A stretch of DNA of 64,000 bases from contig JARUPY010000089.1 in NCBI GenBank assembly GCA_029817715.1, forward strand, positions 806,001 through 870,000, written 5' to 3'. Under the pieces are notes generated by a model. It saw nothing but the letters and a program-made list of their open reading frames with translations. It had not been told where the DNA came from and did no database searches. This stretch comes from Melastoma dodecandrum (lineage: Eukaryota; Streptophyta; Magnoliopsida; Myrtales; Melastomataceae). Of this stretch, positions 52,935-64,000 are shown piece after piece (the first letter of the stretch is position 1; each line of letters starts with the position of its first letter). The position numbers and the translations under genes are program-made.

Positions 52935-55257
52935 TCATCTTTCCTGGTAAGGGGACAACTCGCTGGATTCGACCCTGTCCCTAGCCATCTCGTGCCCACC
53001 GAAAGCCATGGTACCGTCGGTTTCCCCAGGGTGTTTCGGACCATCGAGTGCCTTCTGCTGCGAGAACCTGGAGACAACCATCTGGACAGCAGAATTCGTC
53101 CATTCCTCCTTCTCCTGCTTGTAGAACCTCCCCTGGAATTGAGTCCTGATTTTCTTCACGTCGAATGCGGTGATACTGAACGCTTCAACCTTCGTGGATG
53201 CTAGGATTGTCTTGACGGGGAACAGACGAGGCAAGTTCGACTCGCTGATGGCTTTATGGAGGAGCTCTTCTCCTAGGAATAAGTCGACACATTCCTGCTT
53301 GTCTTGGTAACAAAGGTTGCCGCCTATGATGAGGTAAATCTTATCGATCCGACTGTCCTCGTGGAGGATGGAGCTCATCTCGCGGAACACGATCGGCTTC
53401 GCTCGCTTGCAGAGCGCCTTAAGCGCACCTTCATCCACTTGTTCCAAGGCAGGAATCTGCGAACGCAATCCATGTCAAAGGACAACAATAGCACAGGACG
53501 GCAAGGCACCGTGCTTCTGCTTACCTGTGACAGCAAAGGGAGGCAGAGCTCTAACTTTATCCACATTCCAAGTTCAGCCAATATGTTCTCGACGATGCTC
53601 TTGAGGTCCATGTTTTTGGTTTCCAGCCACTTCGGATCGTCACACAGGAAAATCTGACTTCTAAGGTCCTTCGAGAGGCTCGAGAACGGCTTCCATTTCA
53701 CTAAGCTCTTCCTGACATTCTTCATCTTCTCCCTTTTCTCCATCATCCCCTTCATTTCCTTCAAATCATTGTCGGTCTTTGATTGCAGGAACATCTGTCA
53801 AACACAGGCATACATCCGTCAGGATCAGAGTACTTGAAAAATCGAGCAGTACTGGTGTAAGGCACAGACCTGCATGTTTCCGATGAATAAAGAGAATAGG
53901 ATTAACCCGATGATGGAGATCGAAATAGCGAAACAAACTTCCCATAGGTATGCACTCGTCGAAAGGTTCTGACCCAGTGAGCTACAAGAAATTTTCAGCC
54001 CGTGCTTTTAGCGAACAACAACTCCATTCCTCGAAGTTCATGGAGATGACAAAAAATGCTTACCTAAGGTTCCGCAAGCCCCACCAGAAGCAGTACCCGA
54101 GCTTAAGCGGGAACTCCTCTGCACTGACAATGTGAGACTTAAGGGCGTCGAGATATATCCCAAAATCAAATGGCGGCGGGTCTGATGCCGAGTCAACCGG
54201 ACAAGCAGCGGTCAGAAAGCTTTTGTCAAACGGGATGCTTCCACAATACAAAGAATTGACTTGGCAACCACCGTGGCTTTTACATGCGTTTCTCCAGCAG
54301 TCCAAACTTCTTCCCAATGAGAGCAAGTACCAGAAGGCCCCAATTGCCTAAGTCATTCGATAACACTCTCGATTAGCGTTGGCCATGACATAGGTAAATG
54401 ATGATGGAAGTGAAGACATACATGACCAGCTATTACGAACAGGAGAAGATTCAACGCAGATCCGACCCAAACTCGTCCTTTGAGAAGCAAAAAGGAGCAC
54501 CTCGTGGCTCCCTTGTAAGATGGATAGACTCGTAGCGTACGGACGATCAATTGGGACAAGACGGATAATTTCAGCAAGGTGACTGCATCCGTGAACTTCG
54601 GGCTGCCAGTCCTCAGTATGATTAAGATTGTCACAACCTGGACATGGATGTTAGAACGCAAATAGATACACCATACTGTCATGACTCGTTAAGGATTAAA
54701 TTCATCTTTACCTGAGGAAGCGGAAGGATGGAGGCAACCTCAATTACACGCCGGAGCATCGTCCACTCGTCAGATTTCTCGTCCATCGAGGATCGGTCTT
54801 TGTTAGCATAAGCATCTTCCGCCTCCCTGGCTTCCTTCATCAGCCTAACACTTCCAGCGTCAGCTGCCCCATCGGTTTCAGTTCCAAGAACGCACGGACA
54901 CCCACATTTCCTTGCTATCCAAAGCCACCACTTCTTCAGCGGAAGCCTGATGCAATCCTCGTAACATAGCATCCAGAAGAAGGAGTGCACGACATCGAAG
55001 CACGTACGGAGTACGATGGCAATGATCCCCAGCTTCTTATCCGGCCGGACACACATGTCCCTGTCGTTCACCACCGGGATATAGAAGAACAAAGGGTCGA
55101 GCGTGCCGGCGAGCAAGGACAGCAGGAACAGGATAAGCCACCGGAGGGACCTCCAGGTCTCGTCCTCGAAGGATTCGGGAAGCCTCCGCCTGGGCCTAAT
55201 TACCTGATGGGCGCCTCGTCCCTGGTCAACATTCGGACTTCTCCTGGACAGAGACAT
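52935..55257 (-). CDS. Divergent cyclic nucleotide-gated channel, array gene 3
   Basis: The first exon (from ATG 55257) encodes a basic N-terminus (MSLSRRSPNVDQGRGAHQ), S1 (RWLILFLLSLLAGTLDPLFF) and ends VIEVASILPLPQV. Later exons give VRTLRVYPSYKGATR, NLLLFVIAGHV (near 54430), GAFWYLLSLGRSLDCWRNAC, FDFGIYLDAL, CFWWGLRNLR, an intact GQN filter (53966-53974), S6 ending FIGNMQ, the C-linker (SLSKDLRSQIFLC), and a final exon (about 53460-52935) with part of a nucleotide-binding domain (LHEDSRIDKIYLIIGGNLC, FLGEELLHKA, STKVEAFSI). The phosphate-binding cassette is only partly kept, and the usual C-terminal IQ/calmodulin site is not evident. The frame appears intact. A G15-type run at 55320-55334 lies just upstream. 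Known family role: Ca2+/K+ influx at the plasma membrane. Confidence 0.85.
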
Positions 55258-57000
55258 CGAAAACGAATCACGCCAAGAAGGAGAAGTGGTTTTCCGACGA
55301 CGAAACAGGGGAAGGACAGGGGGGGGGGGGGGGGACTAACCCGGGATTAGTAGTTGCATCGCACATGGCTGTTCCTCAAAAGGTCAATGGGAAGGTTGCT
55401 ATGAATCCAAACCCGGGAATGACAAAATAAAAGCAGAGACACAAAGATTACGCCCTAAATCAAACACGATCCCAGATATTCCCCGACCAAGTACGAAGAT
55501 TAAAGAATGAAGTAATGACCCAGAAGAGCTCGTCTCGAGTGTGTTAAGGAAGGAGAAAAAGGAGCGGCCTTTTTATCCAGACCCTCAGCTTCGAAAGAAG
55601 CTTCCTAATTACTTTGTGTGGGTCAACGTCCCACCCATTTTGGGGTTTTAATAATAACGAGGGAAAGTGTGTCATCACGGGGTGGACCTCCATGACTCAA
55701 TCAATTCTTTCTCTTTACCCCTTCTCAAAACTTTTTTGAGTTATAACTTAAAAAGCTACAAATCTTAAATTTGTCTCATTTTAATAGCAACCAATATCGA
55801 ATCCTATAATCTCCAGACGTAAGTTTTTGAAAAGTCAAGGCTCCAGTTGAGATGAAGATAAACTGCCCGCAGCCCTATTAGAAGCCTCCCTTTGGATTCT
55901 TTTGTAATGGCATTATGCGGGCTGTCTGAACACCCTCATCCTCCCCTCCTAATGATCCAAAATTGATTACTTTGACTTTGTTTTATTTGACTCTAATGGT
56001 TACGGATGGTTGTGTTTTTCTCTTTAGTTTAAGTACCACAGACTTAAAACTAGTTTACGAGTTGGACACCTTCAACTAAAGAAATGTATATAGATATAAT
56101 ATTGTGGGTTTTTTTTTTCTTTTTGGAAAGAAAAAGCTTGATAGTTCAAATATTTGGAGTTTGGTTCGGACCAAGTATGAACGGGCTTTGATTAAATACA
56201 ATGTGGATATGAATAATAAAACTATATACAAACGGATGCCTTTTAAATAGTTATGTCAAGAAGGTCCTCGGAAACTTCTAAGTTTTATCCAAATTTTGTC
56301 AGAATTTACGACTTAAACCACAATTTGTCAATATATATATGTGAAACCCGAGGAGGAATGCCTTTGAGTAATAGAATGAACTAGTGGATTTTTATTTATT
56401 TATTTTGGTACGTGGACTTTTGATTTGGGAGGAATCAAAAGCATCGACTCTTAGGTGCGAGTCTTGTCATGTTCTTCTCTACATGCCCATAACATAATTA
56501 AGTGATTGCATCAAACCCCTTTGCATCAGATTGCCAAACCTTCCCGCAACCAAACGTTCCTGTATTATTTATGCCCCGTAGGTCTGTTGGTTTTTTTTTT
56601 TAAATTAGTGAAATACTGTTTCGGTTCACTAATCCCATCACTCATTTTACAAAAAGAAATGTGGTTCCCGACCGTGGCACTATCTTGAGAAATGTATATC
56701 GCGATTGTGAATCGCATCACTAAAGGAGTGTCGCGGTCCTTAACCGCGAGACGAGGGCACTTCGAATAAATTTTTCTAAGTGTTCGAATATCGAGGTTCT
56801 CGGCCGTAACAATAACTCCTGTACCTAGCGCCTTCATGAACATACATGATGATGGTCTAACATGGTCCCATCTTCTGTACCTAACGCCTTCGCCACAGAC
56901 CTCCATTTCCACCCGATCGCGATGGTTTTTTTGGTCAGTTATAAGCGGAGGTGGAGGGAGGAATGAACAGGAAGCGCGTGAGTTCGAGCATAACTGGAAG
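55258..57000. other. Intergenic region upstream of CNGC-like gene 3
   Basis: About 1.7 kb with the gene 3 5' UTR/promoter, a long G run at about 55320-55334, AT-rich stretches to 56650, and nothing that resembles a gene. Confidence 0.4.
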
Positions 57001-57926
57001 TGAAGGGGTGAGCATCGAGAGTGAGGGAGTCAGGAGGTTGCATCACCATGACGTCGTATGTGTACTTCCGCTCTCGTCAAGCGTATTAAGGTGCCTCTCC
57101 CTCTCGTACGATCGCCTTCTGTTCGTTTTCTTGCCCGCATTGTATGGATGCGTTTGAACATTGACGGCATCGGAAGTTGGAATGGAGACTATTTCGTCTC
57201 TTGTTATAATTCCTTTGCAATTCTGGCATGGAGTCATGGACGTGATTAACGGTTTTTTGGTTTGTATGGTTCGTTAGGACTTTGGAATTCATTACTTGAG
57301 ATTATTCTTTGGTCTCAGGTGTCGTCCTTGGTGAGGAGGTTCGATCAGCCACAGAAGTACAAGCCCTTTGTTAGCTGGTGTGTCGTCCATGGGAATCTCA
57401 AAGCTGGGACTCTCAGGCAGGTCGATGTGAAGTCTGCTCTTCCCGCGGCTACGAGCATGGAGAGTCTGGAACGTCTTGACGACCATGAACATGTCTTGAG
57501 CATGAGAATAATTGGTGGGAGTGATAGACTTAGGGTAAGTAAAAGTGCTTTGCGTTTTCCTCTAGTTCTTCATACTGAAGTTTACTCGATCTCGTTAGTT
57601 CCGGCAGGGTGTAGTGAAGGGCTTGAGCTTGAGATCTGTACGTAGACTCTGGTTCTGATCCAGCGGGTGACCTACTAACCATTGGCGTATCCCGGTGTTA
57701 AACATTTCAGAACTACTCTTCCATGGTATCCCTGCACCCAGGAACCTTGGAAGAAAGAAAGGTACTATTGCGATTTAATCATTTGTAGTGGATGTGCCGC
57801 GGCAACACTGAGGACGAGACCTGCTACTTTCTTGAAGCTCTGATCAAATGCAATCTCAAGTCTTTGGCAGAGGTATCCGAGCGGCTGGCGGTGCAAGATC
57901 AATCCGAGTCCATCAACTGCCTGTGA
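57001..57926 (+). pseudogene. PYR/PYL/RCAR ABA receptor pseudogene (PYL8/PYL9 type)
   Basis: START-domain receptor exons are recognisable but broken. An N-terminal piece near 57030-57110 has VRRLHHHD in one frame and CTSALVKRIKVPLPLV in another. The second exon (about 57319-57535) has SLVRRFDQPQKYKPFVSWC, LPAATSMESLERLDDHEHVLS and GGSDRLR. A third part (about 57711-57926) has NYSSMVSLHP, then, in shifted frames, SFVVDVP and NTEDETCYFLEALIKCNLKSL through AVQDQ to TGA. Lesions are a frameshift in the first exon, a frameshift and TAA before SFVVDVP, and another frameshift after it. The gate loop reads SALPA and the latch DRL, where functional receptors have SGLPA and HRL. Known role: ABA-dependent inhibition of clade A PP2Cs. 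This copy cannot make a receptor. Confidence 0.85.
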
Positions 57927-58663
57927 CTGATATGCTTCCGACAGTTTTTACGATTCCAATGCCCAGGAGACGGACTTGCCAATTCGGTCTTCTTTTTAGT
58001 CGTGCTTTTCATCATCCTTTTGAACTCGAGGATAAGTCGAATGCGCAAAGCAACAGTTTCCCATTAGGGAGGGTTTTGTATGCTGGATACATCAGCACCT
58101 GCATATTTCGCCGCAAGGGTTTTGGCTAGTTTATGCTTATGTGCCATATCCTTCTCTCAAGAAATGGAGCTGATGGTTCCCGCTTTTGCGGAAGCACAGA
58201 CTCCATTGCCAGTGCGACTCCAGTTTTGATGCCAAAACAGGGTAAGGGATGACAAGATAGGCTGATTGGAAGGGGGACAAGTTGTTTGGTGTCATTACAT
58301 GGTAAAGTTTGTACAATTCTCCAAAATTTCAACCCAGAGAAGGGCAGACTGTGAATACACACTTTCAATCCACATCATCGCTCTTTTAGCTCATGAGCAG
58401 AGGGTGGCTTTTACATATCGCAGACAGTAACACAAATTCAACATCTATCACCAACCAACTATATAAACTGGGGGAAAGAATTGTGATTCCACAGTATAGA
58501 CAGTCGACTCCACCCTCACCCTCCTAAGTTAATGGCATAGCAGTGCAAGGGTGCCATTGCCCCAGAAGTTGAGACTGTCAGGCCAGTGCCAATCTTTTAC
58601 GTTTCCTTAAGGTTAACTTGCCGAAGCTGGCCTGCTTTGAGTTATCTCCGTCCCCTTGAGGAA
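57927..58663. other. Convergent spacer between PYL pseudogene and FTSH11
   Basis: About 740 bp holding the 3' side of the PYL remnant and the FTSH11 3' UTR. No further coding sequence is recognised. Confidence 0.4.
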
Positions 58664-61600
58664 TCAAGCCAATACATAATCACCTTCTCCGACCAGCTCC
58701 TGCTGCTCGGGAAGACTTTCTCTTTGATACGGGAGGAGTATCCGTTTTATTTCTTCGGCGTTGAGGGTCTCACACTCTAGTAGCGCGTTCGCCAATGCAT
58801 GCAGAGCCTTCTCGTGCTGATGTTCAGCAAAGAGTTAAGCAACGAGTCAAGATGTAACCATGTCACAAATGTAGGAACTAAGGAAAGCGATTAGATATTG
58901 TGAAAGCAAAATAACTGCCACGAACCTTCTTCAACAGCGCTTTCACCCGATCATATGCTTCTCTCAAAAGCTTCACCACCTGCGACAAGTCAAAGGTGAG
59001 ATTATATGAAAAGAACAACACTATCGTGGTGTGAAGTCTCAATGTCATTGACACGAAGGTGTATCCCTGAAGGAAATATCCAAATTGAAGAATTAATTAG
59101 GGTCTCACAGAACCATACCTCCGCATCGATGCGAGACTGCATTTCCGCACTTGGCCGCTCTTTAATATGGATTGGACCTATCGACTCGCTCATCCCACAA
59201 TTGGAAACCTGAGGATGCACATCCAAGATCATAAACAATAACATTGCCATCTGTCTGACTATCTATAATATATTGTGAATACAAGACATCTAGTAGGTTT
59301 CAGGATACCATGTACTGAGCTAATTCAGTAGCTGTTTGGAGATCGCTACTTGCTCCTGTGGTGATGTGATCTTGGCCAAAAATCAGCTCTTCTGCAACTC
59401 TGCCTCCCATGCACACATCGAGACGAGCCAATAACTGCTTCTTGCTGATAGATGTCTCATCACTAGATGGGAGCTGAGTAACCATTCCTAGAGCAGATCC
59501 ACGGGGTGTGATAGTTGCCTTGTGGATTGGATGAGCTCCCTCAGTGCTGAAAGCAACTATTGCATGACCACTCTCATGGTATGCGGTGAGCTGAAATAAA
59601 GCATGTCAAGAATACATAATAACGAGGAGCACCACACCTTTCGATATATTATGTTCTGTAGGGGTTAAAATATACCTTTTTAGACTCTTCCGACACAAAC
59701 ATAGTTTTCCGCTCAGTGCCCATGATGATCCGATCCTTAGCAAATTCCAACTGCACAGAAGTGAGCTTTTCTGCTCCCTCAACAGCGGCTTTGATTGCGG
59801 CAATGTTCACCAAATTCGCCAGGTCTGTTAATAATCAAATCCATAGCAAGGTCAAACAACATTTGCCAAAACTTGAGGAGAGTTCTCAAACAGAGAAAAA
59901 CACACCTGCCCCGTTGAAACCTGGAGTTCCCCGTGCAATTGCTTTAACATCTACATCTTCAGCCAATGGCTTATCTTGTAGATAGAGTTCCAATATCTCT
60001 TGCCGACCCTTCACATCAGGACTTGGGACGACGATCTAAATAAAACTATTCGTCAGCTCTCAATTTAACTTATACTTGGAAAAGTGGCAGCTAATCCAGT
60101 CCCATAAATGAATTGAATGACAGCACCAATCCAAATCCAAATAATGCTTTTGGTAAAACATCTACATGAGTATATCAGAGAATCTCTATCACAACCTAGG
60201 CATTGGTGCGTAATAGTAGAAAGAACTTTGATGTCATCAACCAGGTGCATGAAGTTAACTATTTCCTTTGGGTCATGCCTGACCAATTTTTTTCACATTT
60301 ATTGAACAATCAGTTAGTCCAACTACTAGGAAACCTTGGTTAAGATGAGCTTCAAGAGCTGGATGACATCAATATATAAAAAAGGCAGGCATACAAAAGT
60401 GGTAAATGTGTTGACAATGAACACGATGAAAAAGAAAGTCACGGAAACTCAGTCACATATGCATGCATTGGTGTAAATAAAAAAAATATCATTTGCATAT
60501 TAATTTGAACTGGTTACGTATATAAGGAACTTACATGCCTGTCAAATCTGCCAGGCCTTGTCAACGCCGGATCAAGAATGTCCGGAAAGTTTGTAGCAGC
60601 CATTAGTATGATGCCCTGCAGTCAGAAAAAGCATGATATAAATACACCAAAGAGATAACCATATAAAGGGAATCCCCGTAGCATTACCTCATTTTGTTCA
60701 AAACCGTCCATTTCGACAAGCAACTGATGCAATGTTTTCTTAGTATGGCCTTCCCACTGTTTCCTTGTGGAACCAACTGCGTCTATTTCATCAATAAAAA
60801 TTATGCACGGAGCCTGCAATCATTAGTTCAGAGGATTAGGAGATATTGAGCCTTCACCAGTTCCAACAGAAAGCAATTGATATTCCTAACTTAACAGCTG
60901 TAACAAAACATACGATGGTTTTGCGTCAAACTTTCTCTCACAAAACTTATATTAAGTGGACAAGAAAAAAAAGAAAAGACTATCATCTTTGAGTTAAGTT
61001 AGGGGAAATAGAACTAAAGAACCCTGAAAGTAACTAAAACTACCTTTTTCTTGGCTGCTTGAAATAAGGATCTCACACGTCGAGCACCGACCCCCACAAA
61101 CCTGTTGTCGTGGAAAAGAAGAAAACTCAGATGTGAAACAAGATATGCAACAATCCCGCAAAAACTCTGACAAAAGGTTATCTGACAGTTAATCCTACTA
61201 ACCAACATAACATCCTTTCCAAAAAAGGTCACTTAGCTACTACCCATCTTCCAATAGTTATTCATACCTCAGTCAAAACAAAATGTACACAAAGGAGAAG
61301 TCACCAACCTACCCACAGGAAGACCTACAGCCTAAGAGACATTGTCAGACTACAAAGTTTCTGACACCATATAATAGCAGGATATAAACCAATGCCCTTT
61401 AAAGTAGCTTACATTTCTTCAAATTCCGAACCCGCCCGGTAGAAGAAAGGAACACCTGCTTCTCCGGCAATAGCCTTCAAGAAGGAAAATGGTAAATTAT
61501 GAGAATGAAAAGAAGACAAGGCAAAGATAAAAATGTTGAATCCATTAAAAAAATCAGAAGAACAACAATTGCGTGAAAAAGGTAGACAAATGACATGAAT

Positions 61601-64000
61601 AAAACACGCTTGAAAAGTGTTGGAGAACTGTCCTATTGCGCAAGGTTAATAAAGCCTTTTCAAAGAGGATATCGGGCCATAGAAGGGAAGCTAAACACTG
61701 ACATCAGAAAATTTGACTCTATTACAGATAGAGAGTAGCATAAGAAGGCATGATTCATAGATCATCAAGGATAGGAAACATAATTTCAAGCCAGCCAAAC
61801 AAATGAATTACTTGAAGAGCAATAGACTAATGCATGAACTCAAAGCCATATGAAAGGATTCTTAGCCATAATATCACAGATCAATACCTTTGCTAGAAGG
61901 GTCTTTCCTGTTCCAGGCGCTCCGGTCAAGAGAATTCCCTGAAAGTAAACAAGACAAGGTCTCAGATTATGTGTGCAGAACAATAAAGCCCCACCACATT
62001 AAACATAGTAAAATTTTTCATTGGTAAAGATAGACAAATCACAATCTAAGCTACTGGAAACTGAACGCTGTTATCAAAATCAGGTCTGCGACATTCCTGA
62101 AGGATTTTTCTCACAGAAGCAGCAAAGCAGATATCATTGAAAGTCTAAAGAGGGTCAGCTGAGGAGTTATTAGCAAGTCCAGCAGGCACATATTACACTT
62201 ACAGTGATAATAACCCACAAAAAAGCAAGTTGTCGAAATGAATATCACCTTTGGTAACTTTCCACCAAGGCGAGTAAACTTCGCTGGGTTTTTCAAATAT
62301 TCCACGATCTCCTCCAGTTCTTGTTTGGCATCATCACAACCTTTCACGTCCTTAAAAGTTTTGACATTCTGTAGAAAAGGTGAAAAGACAGGATCATGGA
62401 CATGATTTTTTTTCTTTTTTTCTGCAAAGTGGGTGGGATTGGGTATGATAACTTGCTGTAGCTAACAAGATCATCCCATTCAATAGGAAGGACTTGCCCT
62501 TGAATACCTTCTCAGGCGTCACTTCCTTGTTTAACTCCTTCGGAGAATAAGAAGAGCTAGATCCGACACCCGAAGTACCAATGCCCCCCAAGCTGCCAAT
62601 ATACTTCTGAAGTGCAGCTGCACCCATCAACCTGCAAACAATCCACGATAAGCATTCAGAATTTTCAAGCCACTTCTCTATTGAGGTGAGACTGGTGCAA
62701 AACTTGACTCCATACCATACTAATCCAACAGCGACAGTAAATAAAATTGTTGAGACAAGCTCTTGAGCAAACCGTGATTTGTTCGACACCTTAGGATCGA
62801 CCTATAACAAGAAACAATTAGGCAGCAGCAAACTTGCAATATATGCTTGAAGGGAAGTAAGAACACAAGTGGTACATAAACACATCTGGGTAAATTCTCA
62901 CCATGACAACATGCAATGGCTGTCTTTCGGAAATCCCAGGGTTCAAAAAGGGCTCGTCTGTGTTACCCGAGGCACGCTGTTTTAGTTCCTGTAACTGCAC
63001 AGGGAAAATACCAATATACTCAGGAACCTGGGCAAGGACATTGCACAAGCACTTCCACAATTGAAACACCCTCTAAAGGAAATAAGGAACAATTTTGCAC
63101 TATATTTGCATAATAATTATTTCTATGGTCATGAACAGAGGTACAAACATCCTTCCGAATTTCGATAAAAGAAAAATAAATCTTACAAGAGTAGGAAGAC
63201 TAGAAGGCTTTCCTGACTGCTCATCCGGAAGATAATCAGCAATAGCATTTGTTATAACAAGGGCTCGGAGATATTCCACGACTCCTCTACTATCTACCGC
63301 ATGATCCCTCTGTTCAAAACGCTTAACAACCAATTCAGGACTGCAACCACAATAACACAAAAGTAGAGAATTTATCAATTTGGGCCGTCCAAATAAAATA
63401 TTTACCCCTAAAAGACAATGCAAGTACTCATGATCAGCTTCTCTATGTCTAACCGACCTATGTTTATTTAATTGAATCAACAAGGCACTCTGCTTCGCTG
63501 CATCCTTAGGGTTGGCATCAGCCTCCGAAATCAACTTCTCCAACCTCTTCTCCTCCCTCCAGAAAGGGAACCAACTAGCCCACTCCCTCCTGACCACAAT
63601 CCTCTCGTAAACACTCCTCAATATCCCCCAGGCACCCACCAAGAACACCATTATCGAGAATCTCCCCTTACTCCCCTCCAACTTCACATCCTCTCCCGCG
63701 CTCTCCGCCGCCAACCTTTCTCCCCCTTCCACCTCGGCTGCAACGCTCCGCACCGCAGCTCCCTCAATCCATCCCGACCCCTCATCGACCCTCGAGCTCC
63801 CATCCCCGAATCCCTCCTCGACCTCCTCCAAACCCAAACCATCCAACCCAACGAAATCAGACTCCCCGGTCCCAGAGTTAGCATCTTTCTCGACGTCAAC
63901 GCCGTCGGGGCGCAACGCACAGCGTAGGGGCCAATCCGGGCCGAAGGAAGATCGAAACTTGAGGTGGAACCCGGGTAACCTGAGGGAAGAGGGGGTAGAA
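58664..64000 (-). CDS. FTSH11: ATP-dependent zinc metalloprotease FTSH11, chloroplast/mitochondrial (5' end outside window)
   Basis: A multi-exon minus-strand gene ends at TGA 58664-58666, and its frame is still open at the right edge, so the transit peptide start lies beyond the window. In order: an acidic N-terminal region, the conserved FTSH11 block ([38 protein letters not shown]), a membrane segment ([16 protein letters not shown]), [20 protein letters not shown], the AAA+ module with Walker A GAPGTGKT (about 61,925), [19 protein letters not shown], Walker [13 protein letters not shown], and the second region of homology ([14 protein letters not shown]). The zinc protease site HESGH follows (about 59,565-59,580), then [16 protein letters not shown]. 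Known role: plastid inner-envelope or organelle protease needed for thermotolerance. It is highly similar to Arabidopsis FTSH11 throughout, and I see no disruption. Confidence 0.94.

Overview
This window is nuclear DNA from a flowering plant, most likely a core eudicot. The genes have many short GT-AG introns, chloroplast and mitochondrial proteins are nuclear-encoded, AT-rich intergenic DNA holds MITE-like elements, and there are endogenous plant pararetrovirus copies. I cannot name the species.

Layout, left to right. (1) 1-2859 (-): the end of an endogenous pararetrovirus copy (copy A) with an unbroken capsid-movement protein frame leaving the left edge. (2) 3550-4584 (+): GDP-fucose transporter GFT1/GONST4, intact. 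(3) About 5314-6644 (+) and 6896-9772 (+): a NudC/BOBBER fragment and an ATX3/4/5-type histone methyltransferase fragment. Both lack their 5' halves and carry damaged splice sites. (4) 10138-15740 (-): a large Arg/Glu/Asp-rich protein resembling the plant ZC3H13 counterpart (HIZ2) of the m6A writer complex. (5) 16.3-18.66 kb: a tandemly duplicated promoter-proximal segment carrying two different foldback elements. (6) 18844-20433 (+): SFT2-type vesicle transport protein. (7) 23815-33051 (+): complete NADH-dependent glutamate synthase in 21 exons. (8) 33524-33847 (+): SDHAF4. (9) 35279-36966 (+): clade A-type PP2C with an ABRE/CE3 cluster upstream. (10) 38368-55257 (-): three tandem, divergent cyclic nucleotide-gated channel genes, with a decayed pararetrovirus copy (copy B, about 44.70-51.1 kb) between the second and third. 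(11) About 57.0-57.93 kb (+): a PYL8/9-type ABA receptor pseudogene. (12) 58664 to beyond the right edge (-): the FTSH11 protease, 5' end outside the window.

The gene content (NudC, ATX, HIZ2-like, GLT1, CNGC, PYL8-like, FTSH11) matches, from memory, a set spread over Arabidopsis At5g53130-At5g53460. I read the window as one copy of an ancestral eudicot block undergoing fractionation: GLT1, HIZ2-like and FTSH11 stay intact, the NudC, ATX and PYL members are decaying, and the CNGC member has expanded in tandem and diverged.

The most unusual content is the pararetrovirus pair. The capsid domain precedes the movement protein in one frame, as in cavemo-/solendo-like viruses. No transactivator frame was seen in copy B. 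Copy B ends almost exactly at a degenerate tRNA-Met primer-binding site, about 590 nt downstream of a TATA box. Other notable items are a CNGC whose pore reads AQN instead of GQN, the twin MITE-interrupted duplication upstream of SFT2, and an ABA-response promoter module at the PP2C gene.
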